Source: JACVRU01 sp040902725 (GTDB lineage Bacteria > Actinomycetota > Thermoleophilia > Gaiellales > Gaiellaceae). Taken from it: 30,699 nt of DNA. The notes beneath the pieces were generated by a model, which made no database searches, was not told the origin of the DNA, and saw only the letters and a program-made list of their open reading frames with translations. The stretch covers positions 1-30,699 of the forward strand of contig JBBDWU010000029.1 in NCBI GenBank assembly GCA_040902725.1. The letters run 5' to 3'. This document shows, piece by piece, positions 1 to 6,593 of the stretch. Numbering within the stretch: position 1 is the first letter of the stretch; every line of letters begins with the position of its first letter. The position numbers and the translations under genes are program-made.

Positions 1-444
1 CTGCTGATCGGCCAGCAGACGGCCGAGGAGATCAAGCTCGAGATCGGCTCCGCCTACGACCTCCCCGAGGAGGTGCACGCGGAGGTGCGCGGGCGCGACA
101 TGCTGACCGGGCTCCCGAAGACGGTGATCCTCAGCTCGGAGGAGGTGCGGCGCGCGCTCGAGGAGCCCGTCTCGCAGATCATCGACGCGATCCGCTCCAC
201 GCTCGACAAGACGCCGCCCGAGCTCGCCGCGGACATCATGGACCGCGGGATCGTGCTCGCCGGCGGCGGTGCGCTGCTGACCGCGCTCGACCAGCGCCTG
301 CGGCACGAGACCCAGATGCCGGTGCACCTGGCCGAGTCGCCGCTCACCTGCGTCGCCGTCGGCTCCGGGCGCAGCCTCGAGGAGTTCGAGGCGATCCACC
401 GCTCCGCAAAGGCGCGGGGACGGCGGAACGGCCGGCGCTACTAG
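1..444 (+). CDS. mreB: Rod-shape protein MreB, 3' end (partial)
   Basis: The reading frame is open from base 1, so this is the C-terminal ~147 residues of the actin-like filament protein MreB, which positions the elongation peptidoglycan machinery under the membrane. The fragment begins with the typical IGQQTAEEIKLEIGSA-like stretch and contains the nucleotide-pocket segment GIVLAGGGALL (around residues 82-92 of the fragment). It ends in a basic tail (ARGRRNGRRY) and TAG at 442-444. The downstream neighbours mreC, mreD, PBP2 and rodA confirm that it belongs to the mre operon. The N-terminal half lies outside the window. Confidence 0.95.
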   Translation: MLIGQQTAEEIKLEIGSAYDLPEEVHAEVRGRDMLTGLPKTVILSSEEVRRALEEPVSQIIDAIRSTLDKTPPELAADIMDRGIVLAGGGALLTALDQRLRHETQMPVHLAESPLTCVAVGSGRSLEEFEAIHRSAKARGRRNGRRY

Positions 445-476
445 GCGCCGCCAGGCGAACCGCCCGGACTCTCGCC

Positions 477-494
477 TAGACTGGATCGTTCGTG
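477..494 (+). promoter_or_regulatory. Candidate -10 box for a leaderless mreC transcript
   Basis: TAGACT at 477-482 sits 9 nt before the GTG start of mreC, with no Shine-Dalgarno sequence between them. The same layout (TANNNT plus 5-9 nt plus start codon) recurs in the window. No convincing -35 was seen. This is an inference from spacing. Confidence 0.4.
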
Positions 495-1430
495 TCTCGC
501 AACCGGACCGCACGGCTGGCGGTTCTGGGCTCGTCGGTCCAGCGCGCCGCCTCCGGGAAGTACACCTCGCGAACGAGTCCGGCCCTCCGCCGCCGGATCG
601 TCCTCGGCATGCTCCTCCTGCTCTCGCTCGTCCTCGTGACCCTCTACTTCCGCGAGCCGCAGAGCGGGTCGCTCCACTCGGCCCGCAGCGCCGGCGCCAC
701 CTTGCTGAAGCCGTTCCAGATCGCCGCCGACCGCGTCGTCAGGCCCTTCAGGGACGCGTACGCATACGTCGACGGCCTGGTGGCCGCGAAGGACGCGCTC
801 CGCGAGGTGCGCGACGAGAACCGCCTGCTCCGGCAGCAGGCCACCCAGTACCGCTTCGCCTTCGAGGAGAGCCGCGAGCTCCAGCAGCTGCTCGACTACA
901 AGGCCTCGCCCGCCTTCCCCGACGACTTCGAGGCCGTCGCCGCCCCCGTGATCGCCTATCCGCCGAGCCAGTTCGAGCAGCAGCTCGTGCTCGGCGCGGG
1001 CTCCGCCGACGGGATCCGCGTCAACGATCCGGTCGTGAACGAGGAAGGGCTCGTCGGGAAGGTCACCGAGGTCACGGCCGGCACCGCCCTGGTCACCCTG
1101 CTGACGGACGCGAAGATCGCCGTCGGCGCGCGCGACCTCGCCACCGACGCGGTGGGTGTCGTGCGCCACGGCCGCGCCGGCGAGGACGCGCTCGTCCTCG
1201 ACCTCGTCGAGAAGCGCTTCGAGGTCAAGGAGGGCGACGACATCGTCACCGCAGGCGCCCAGCGCGCCACGCTCGAGTCGCCGTTCCCGCGCGGGATCCT
1301 GATCGGCACGGTCACCTTCGTCGGCCAGAGCGACACCGACCCGTACAAGCAGATCCAGATCGAGCCGGCGGTCGACTTCGGCTCGCTCCACAGCCTGCTC
1401 GTCCTCGTCCCGAAGGGGGCGCCGCGGTGA
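492..1430 (+). CDS. mreC: Rod-shape-determining protein MreC
   Basis: MreC is a bitopic membrane protein that links MreB to the periplasmic elongation enzymes, including PBP2. The 312-aa product has a basic cytoplasmic N-terminus, one membrane helix (about residues 37-52, rich in L/V after RRRIV), a coiled coil (about 90-125, with KDALREVRDENRLLRQQ) and the MreC beta-domain with GSADGIRVNDPVVN and GLVGKV. The length is normal for the family. The GTG start at 492 follows mreB by 47 nt. The end overlaps mreD by 4 nt (GTGA), implying translational coupling. Confidence 0.93.
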   Translation: MSRNRTARLAVLGSSVQRAASGKYTSRTSPALRRRIVLGMLLLLSLVLVTLYFREPQSGSLHSARSAGATLLKPFQIAADRVVRPFRDAYAYVDGLVAAKDALREVRDENRLLRQQATQYRFAFEESRELQQLLDYKASPAFPDDFEAVAAPVIAYPPSQFEQQLVLGAGSADGIRVNDPVVNEEGLVGKVTEVTAGTALVTLLTDAKIAVGARDLATDAVGVVRHGRAGEDALVLDLVEKRFEVKEGDDIVTAGAQRATLESPFPRGILIGTVTFVGQSDTDPYKQIQIEPAVDFGSLHSLLVLVPKGAPR

Positions 1431-1957
1431 CCGCGCTCGACGGGCTCAAGGTCGGTGTGCTCGTGTTCGCCGCGGCGGTGCTCCAGGCGTCGCTCTTCGG
1501 GGCGCTCGACGTCGCCGGCGGCCGGCCCGACCTGCTGCTGCTCGCGGTGATCGCGGTCGCGCTCGTCCGCGGGACGATCGTCGGCGCCGCCGCGGGCTTC
1601 TTCGGCGGCCTCGTCGTCGACCTCGCGACCTTCGAGACGCTGGGCGTCACCTCGCTGCTGCTCACGCTCGCCGGCTACTGGATCGGGCGCTACGGGGAGA
1701 CGACCGGCCGCGACCGCGCCCACGCGCCGCTGCTCTCGGTGTTCGTGATGACCGTCGGCTACGGCGTCGGCGGCTATGTCCTGCATACGATTCTGGGCGA
1801 CACCGTCTCGGCGCGCGTCGCGCTCGGGACGCCGCTGCTGGCCGCCGTGATCGTGAACCTCGTGCTCGCAGTCCCGATCTACGCCCTCGTCCGCCGAGTT
1901 CTGCGCCAGCCTGAGCGCTACGACCGCGCGCGGGAGGTGACCCTCCTCGGCCAGTAA
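1427..1957 (+). CDS. mreD: Rod-shape-determining protein MreD
   Basis: MreD is a small integral membrane partner of MreC and RodA-PBP2. This 176-aa product is almost entirely hydrophobic, with about five predicted helices. The GRPDLLLL segment near residue 31 is characteristic of MreD N-termini, followed by the Gly-rich helix GAAAGFFGGLVVDL. The GTG start overlaps the mreC stop. Sequence conservation is low in this family, so the call rests on topology, size and its position between mreC and PBP2. Confidence 0.88.
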   Translation: MTALDGLKVGVLVFAAAVLQASLFGALDVAGGRPDLLLLAVIAVALVRGTIVGAAAGFFGGLVVDLATFETLGVTSLLLTLAGYWIGRYGETTGRDRAHAPLLSVFVMTVGYGVGGYVLHTILGDTVSARVALGTPLLAAVIVNLVLAVPIYALVRRVLRQPERYDRAREVTLLGQ

Positions 1958-1979
1958 CTTCCTCCCCGCCGACCCGCAC

Positions 1980-3917
1980 GTGGTCGGGCCCCACCGGCTG
2001 ACGCCCCAGGTGGCGTTCAGGCTCGCGATCCTCGGGATGGTGCTCCTCGCCGTCTTTGCGGTCCTCTTCCTGCGCCTCTGGACGCTTCAGATCCTGTCCG
2101 GCACGCAGTACCTGCAGGTCGCGCAGAACAACCAGCTGCGCACCGTGCGCCTCCAGGCGCCGCGCGGCGCGGTGGTCGATCGCGACGGCGCGCTCCTCGT
2201 CGGCAACACCGCCGGCCACTCCGTGGAGCTCTGGCCCGCCGACCTGCCGAAGAAGGGCCGCTACCAGCTGCTGAAGCGGCTCTCACTCCTCCTGGACGTG
2301 CCCGTCGCCGACATGGCGAAGGAGGTCGCGAAGCGGAAGGACGATCCGCTCACGCCGGTGACGGTCAAGCGCGACGTCCGCAAGGACAAGGTCACGTACA
2401 TCTGGGAGCACCAGGTCGAGCTGCCCGGGGTGCGCGTCGCGCGCAGCTGGTTCCGCACCTACCCTCAGGGCACGCTCGCGGCGCAGATCCTGGGCCACGT
2501 GGGCGAGGTGTCGCCGGACCAGATCGAGGCCGATCCGAGGCTCTGGCCGGGGGACGAGATCGGGCAGGGCGGCGTTGAGTCGTCCTTCGACGAGTACCTG
2601 CGCGGCGTGGCCGGCCTGGCGCGGCTTCGCGTCGACTCGCTGGGGCGGCCGCGCTCGAGCCTTGTTCCCACCCAGCTCGCCGAGCCGGGGAACCAGATTC
2701 GGCTCACGATCGACGCCGACCTGCAGCGGGCGGCCGAGGACGCGCTCGACTTCGGCATCCGGCTCGCCTTCGAGAACGAGGAGTGGTACGCGGACGGCGG
2801 CGCGGTCGTGGCGATGGACCCGCGCGACGGCCAGATCCTCGCGCTCGCCTCGAACCCGACCTTCGACCCCTCCGCCTTCGCGGGTCAGCCGGACCTGCGC
2901 GAGCTGGCGCCGCTGCTCGACGACGAGCTCGCGGCCGACGCGAACTTCCCTGCGGTCAACAAGGCAAGCGCCGGCCTCTATCCGCCCGGCTCGACGTTCA
3001 AGCCCGTGACGGCCCTCGCGGCGATCCAGGAAGGGCTGGTGTCGCCCTGGGAGACGCTGTCCTGCACCGGCAGCTACCAGAGCGAGCACGACGAGGCGCT
3101 CATCCGCCAGACCTTCCGGAACTGGGATCCCTTCGTGAACCAGGGCATGGGGCTGCGCGAGGCGCTCGCCGAGTCGTGCGACACGTACTTCTACGCGCTC
3201 GGCGACGAGTTCTTCGCGCTGCCGGCGGAGGCGGGCCATCCGTTCCAGCAGTGGGCGAGCCGCTTCGGCTTCGGCCAGACCACCGGCCTCGACGTCGGCC
3301 CGGAGGCCGAGGGGCTGCTGCCGACGCCCGAGTGGCGCCGCCGCACCTTCAGGCGCGAGATCGACCGGCTCTGGAAGCCGGGCGACTCGATCCAGCTCGC
3401 CATCGGCCAGAAGGACCTGCTCGTCACGCCGCTCCAGATGACCCGGTTCTTCTCGCTGGTCGCGAACGGCGGCCGCCTGGTGACGCCGTACATGGTCGCC
3501 TCGGCGGAGCAGGCCGGCCGCAGGGGGGAGGCGCCGCGCACGCTCCAGCGCTTCGCGCCGCCGCCGCCCCAGCTGATCCCGCTCGACGGTCAGGGCCTCC
3601 AGGCCGTGCGCGAAGGCCTCTACATGGCGACGCACGACCCCGACGGGACCTCGTCGGCAGTGTTCGCGGACTACCCGATCCCGATCGCCGGCAAGACGGG
3701 CACCGCCGAGAAGTACTCGAGCGAGTTCGAGCGCCTGCTCGACCAGTCCTGGTGGTGCGGCTACGGGCCGGTGGACAATCCCGAGCTCGCCGTCTGCGTG
3801 CTGATCGAGAACGGCGGGCACGGAGGCGCGGCGGCGGCACCGGCCGCGCTGAAGGTCTTCGAGCAGTACTTCGGCATCGCCAGCACCGGTCCGGTCAACT
3901 ACACGGAGAGTGACTGA
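1980..3917 (+). CDS. mrdA: Penicillin-binding protein 2, elongation transpeptidase
   Basis: Class B PBP that cross-links peptidoglycan during cell elongation, in complex with RodA. The 645-aa protein has an N-terminal membrane anchor (about residues 11-33), the dimerisation domain with RGAVVDRDG near residue 60, and the transpeptidase domain. The catalytic motifs are visible: SxxK as STFK at residues 338-341, SxN-equivalent SCD in AESCDTYFY, and KTGT at 572-575 in AGKTGTAEK. The GTG start at 1980 lies 22 nt after mreD. The stop TGA shares its A with the rodA ATG. Its neighbours and PBP2-type length make PBP2 more likely than FtsI. Confidence 0.94.
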   Translation: MVGPHRLTPQVAFRLAILGMVLLAVFAVLFLRLWTLQILSGTQYLQVAQNNQLRTVRLQAPRGAVVDRDGALLVGNTAGHSVELWPADLPKKGRYQLLKRLSLLLDVPVADMAKEVAKRKDDPLTPVTVKRDVRKDKVTYIWEHQVELPGVRVARSWFRTYPQGTLAAQILGHVGEVSPDQIEADPRLWPGDEIGQGGVESSFDEYLRGVAGLARLRVDSLGRPRSSLVPTQLAEPGNQIRLTIDADLQRAAEDALDFGIRLAFENEEWYADGGAVVAMDPRDGQILALASNPTFDPSAFAGQPDLRELAPLLDDELAADANFPAVNKASAGLYPPGSTFKPVTALAAIQEGLVSPWETLSCTGSYQSEHDEALIRQTFRNWDPFVNQGMGLREALAESCDTYFYALGDEFFALPAEAGHPFQQWASRFGFGQTTGLDVGPEAEGLLPTPEWRRRTFRREIDRLWKPGDSIQLAIGQKDLLVTPLQMTRFFSLVANGGRLVTPYMVASAEQAGRRGEAPRTLQRFAPPPPQLIPLDGQGLQAVREGLYMATHDPDGTSSAVFADYPIPIAGKTGTAEKYSSEFERLLDQSWWCGYGPVDNPELAVCVLIENGGHGGAAAAPAALKVFEQYFGIASTGPVNYTESD

Positions 3918-5104
3918 TGGCCGAGTACGTCGGCACGCGCGTTTCCGCGCAGCGCCGGCGCGCCCGGCGGGCCGAGGACGCCGCCGCGCTCGCGTGGCGG
4001 CTCGACTGGGTGCTGATCGGCGCCGTCGCGGGGCTCGTCGGCTTCGGTCTCTGGGCGATCGCCGGGATCACGCGTCACGACGTCCCCGGCGACCCCGGCC
4101 ACTACGTCGTCCGCCAGGCCGTGTTCGCCGGCGTCGGTCTCGTTGCTCTGGTCGGGGCCGCCGCCGTCGATCCGAAGCTCTGGGCGCGCGGCCGGCGCGT
4201 GCTCTACGGGGCGCTGATCGCCTCGCTCGTCCTCGTCCTCGCCGTCGGCGCCGTGATCCGCGGCTCGCAGCGGTGGATCGACCTCGGCTTCTTCCGCTTC
4301 CAGCCGTCCGAGTTCGGCAAGGTACTGCTCGTCCTCTTCCTGGCGGCGTTCCTCGCGGAGCGCGCCAAGCGGCTGGGCGAGCCGGGGACGCTCCTCGGAG
4401 CCGTGGCGCTCACGGCGCTCCCGACGGCGCTCGTGTTCATCCAGCCGGACTTCGGCACCGCGCTCGTCTACCTCGCAGTTCTCACCGGGACGCTCTTCGT
4501 CTCGGGCGCCCGCTGGCTGCATCTCGCCGTGCTCGGCACGGCCGCCGCGCTCGTTGCGACGTCGCTCGTCTGGCTGCTCCCGGCCGCGGGCGTCGACGTC
4601 CTCAGGGACTACCAGCAGGACCGTCTGACCGCGCTCTTCGACCCCGAGAGCGCGTCGCCGGCGACGACGTACAACGCCGAGCAGTCGATCACCGCGGTCG
4701 GCGCCGGCGGGCTCGACGGCCGGGGTGTCGACGGCGCGACCCAGACGCGGCTCGACTACCTGCCCGAGCACGCGACCGACTTCGCCTTCGCCTCGCTCGC
4801 CGAGCAGCGCGGCTTCGTGGGCGCGGCGGCGCTCCTGCTTCTCTACCTGCTGCTGCTCTGGCGGGCACTGCGGATCGTCTCGCTGGCGGGCGACGCGTTC
4901 TCGGCGATCGCCGCCGGGGGAATCGTCTGCGGCCTGCTCTTCCAGATCTTCGTCAACGTCGGCATGACGATGGGCATCGCCCCGGTCACCGGCATTCCGC
5001 TCCCGTTCGTCAGCGTCGGCGGCTCGTCGATGGTCGCCAACCTCGCCGCCGTGGGCATCCTGCTCGCCGTCTACGCCCGCGCGCCCCGCCGCCGACAAAT
5101 CTGA
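3917..5104 (+). CDS. rodA: RodA peptidoglycan glycosyltransferase (SEDS family)
   Basis: RodA is the SEDS-family polymerase that makes glycan strands from lipid II with PBP2. The 395-aa product has about ten membrane helices. It contains IRGSQRWIDLGFFRFQPSEF (positions about 114-133), the usual SEDS loop, plus YQQDRL and the C-terminal GIPLPFVSVGGSSM with the conserved Pro-Phe-Val-Ser-Gly pattern. An Arg/Ala-rich N-terminal ~30 residues precede the first helix. It starts on the last base of the mrdA stop and overlaps the next gene in the same way (TGATG). Confidence 0.94.
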   Translation: MAEYVGTRVSAQRRRARRAEDAAALAWRLDWVLIGAVAGLVGFGLWAIAGITRHDVPGDPGHYVVRQAVFAGVGLVALVGAAAVDPKLWARGRRVLYGALIASLVLVLAVGAVIRGSQRWIDLGFFRFQPSEFGKVLLVLFLAAFLAERAKRLGEPGTLLGAVALTALPTALVFIQPDFGTALVYLAVLTGTLFVSGARWLHLAVLGTAAALVATSLVWLLPAAGVDVLRDYQQDRLTALFDPESASPATTYNAEQSITAVGAGGLDGRGVDGATQTRLDYLPEHATDFAFASLAEQRGFVGAAALLLLYLLLLWRALRIVSLAGDAFSAIAAGGIVCGLLFQIFVNVGMTMGIAPVTGIPLPFVSVGGSSMVANLAAVGILLAVYARAPRRRQI

Positions 5105-5886
5105 TGGCCGGCCTCCATCCCGGCGCGGTCTACGGATTGTTCAAGGAGCTGCGCGTCGCGGCGCACGAGGAGGGGCCGCTGGTCGTCGAGGGGCCGCCGG
5201 CGTTGGCCGACGCGCTCCGGCGCGAGCTCGCGCACGGCGCCCGCCCGGGCGCCGTGCGGGGAGGGGGCCCGAAGGGCGCCGACGCCTTTGTGCTCGTGCT
5301 GGCCGGCGAGCTGGGCGCCGAGGACGAGCACCGGCTCAAGCTCGCGCACCGCCAGGGCGTCCCGACCGTCGTCGTGCTCGCCGGCCCCGGGCTCGAGCGG
5401 CGCATCCCGTACGTGCTGGCCACCGACGTCGTCGAGGTGCCGGCCGGATCGGGCTTCCCGGTGGAAGAGATCGCGAAGGCGGTCGCGGCGCGGATGGGGG
5501 AGCAGGGGACGTCGCTCGCGGCGCGCGTTCCGGTGCTCAGGCAGGCAGTCTGCGAGCAGCTGATCGAGACGTTCTCGCGCCGGAACGCCGCCGTCGGCGC
5601 AGCGGTCTTCATCCCCGGCGCCGACTTCCCGGTGATCACGCTCGGCCAGCTCCGGCTCGTGCTCTGCCTTGCCGCGGCACACGGGGTCGAGGTCGACCGC
5701 GAGCGGCTGCCCGAGGTGCTGGCCGTGATCGCCGGCGGACTGGGGCTGCGCGGCCTCGCCCGGCAGGCGCTCCGCTTCGTCCCCGTCGCCGGCTGGCTCG
5801 TCCGCTCGAGCGTGGCCTACGCCGGCACGCGCGCGGTCGGCGAGGCCGCAATGCGCTACTTCGCAGCCCGCGCCGAGCGCTCGTAA
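5104..5886 (+). CDS. DUF697-type membrane protein with an N-terminal GTPase-like region
   Basis: 260-aa protein beginning at the ATG that overlaps the rodA stop. Residues about 15-110 look like a degraded P-loop-free G-domain or Rossmann region (VVVLAGPGLERRIPYVLATDVVEVP) without a Walker A motif. Residues about 140-255 resemble the DUF697 module found at the C-terminus of some Era-like GTPases: AAVFIPGADFPVITLGQLRLVLCLAAAHG, then two hydrophobic segments and ARQALRFVPVAGWLVRS. It is probably membrane-associated. Tight coupling to rodA suggests a role in envelope growth, but the function is unknown. Confidence 0.75.
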   Translation: MAGLHPGAVYGLFKELRVAAHEEGPLVVEGPPALADALRRELAHGARPGAVRGGGPKGADAFVLVLAGELGAEDEHRLKLAHRQGVPTVVVLAGPGLERRIPYVLATDVVEVPAGSGFPVEEIAKAVAARMGEQGTSLAARVPVLRQAVCEQLIETFSRRNAAVGAAVFIPGADFPVITLGQLRLVLCLAAAHGVEVDRERLPEVLAVIAGGLGLRGLARQALRFVPVAGWLVRSSVAYAGTRAVGEAAMRYFAARAERS

Positions 5887-5902
5887 GACGACGACCTCGC
5901 TC

Positions 5903-6031
5903 GGGCGCGTCAACCTCCTCGATGACGAGCCGCTCGGTCTCGATCTGCTCCACGCGCCACATTGTCGTCGGTCCGTCCGGTGCTGCGTCCTCAGAGATCT
6001 GCCGGCCGGTGCGCTCCAGGCGAGCAACCAG
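5903..6031 (-). pseudogene. Possible gene remnant, unknown product
   Basis: On the minus strand this stretch reads as protein-like sequence (LERTGRQISEDAAP, then MWRVEQIETERLVIEEVD) with coding-like composition. It has no sensible start or stop of its own and runs antisense into the DUF697 gene. It may be the end of a gene broken by the assembly join at 6154-6214 or a decayed fragment. No family is recognised. The rest of 5887-6153 holds nothing else I can support. Confidence 0.25.
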
Positions 6032-6153
6032 CCTCGGCGTTCGCTGAGCGCAGGGCGAGCCGTGGCCGAAGCGCGACTTGCTCGCGCGAGAGGCCACGCA
6101 GCGGTCGCGACAGCGGAAGGCAAGGAGGGGGACCGCGGGGGGAACAATGGTTA

Positions 6154-6215
<62 letters not shown>

Positions 6216-6253
6216 CTATCCGTCCGGTCCGCGACCTAGTCTCCCCGGCAGAG

Positions 6254-6463
6254 ATGGCCGAGCGCGAGCGGGTTGACGAGCGGGAGGCGTGGGAGCTGCT
6301 CCTCATCGAGGAGGCCGACGCCTGGTTCGAGTACCTCGAGGCGACGCGGGGCCAGACCGCGACCCGGTACCTCGAGGTGGAGCCGTGGGCATGGAGCCGG
6401 CTCATGCAGCGCGTGCGGGCGATCCGCGCCCGCCGGGCGAGGCTCCGGCCGGCGGCCGCCTGA
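6254..6463 (+). CDS. Small conserved-looking protein, unknown function
   Basis: 69-aa charged protein starting at the ATG at 6254: acidic and aromatic in the middle (EEADAWFEYLEATRGQ, then RYLEVEPWAWSRL) and ending in a basic tail (RAIRARRARLRP). Composition and third-position GC look coding. It begins 40 nt after the poly-C artefact, so a longer true N-terminus cannot be excluded. The start has only a weak GCAGAG ribosome site. No membrane helix or recognised domain is present. Its position just before RNase E suggests nothing certain. Confidence 0.55.
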   Translation: MAERERVDEREAWELLLIEEADAWFEYLEATRGQTATRYLEVEPWAWSRLMQRVRAIRARRARLRPAAA

Positions 6464-6486
6464 TCGGGCTGCGCCGGTCGCCCTGA

Positions 6487-6586
6487 TACCCTGAGCTTCG
6501 ACATGTTTTTGACTCGGTTCAACAGCGGCAGCGCGCGGCGGGCGTCCCCCACGGGGACGATGCCTGCGCGCGCCCGCCGGAAGGAG
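6487..6586 (+). promoter_or_regulatory. Promoter and structured 5' leader of the RNase E/G gene
   Basis: TACCCT at 6487-6492 is a candidate -10. The leader that follows can fold: GTCCCC (6544-6549) with GGGGAC (6553-6558) around a 3-nt loop, enclosed by CGGCGGGCG (6536-6544) opposite CGCCCGCC (6571-6578). The outer stem ends 2 nt before the AAGGAG ribosome site (6581-6586), which lies 7 nt upstream of the TTG start. RNase E in E. coli feeds back on its own 5' leader. A similar role here is only an inference. Confidence 0.4.
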
Positions 6587-6593
6587 ATTTCTT

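Noticed and set aside
441..1391. Long antisense frame opposite mreC (and similar long frames opposite PBP2, RNase E, sucA and others)
   Set aside because: High third-position GC creates open antisense frames. Their products are Arg/Gly/Glu-rich with no domain signal, while the sense proteins are clear.
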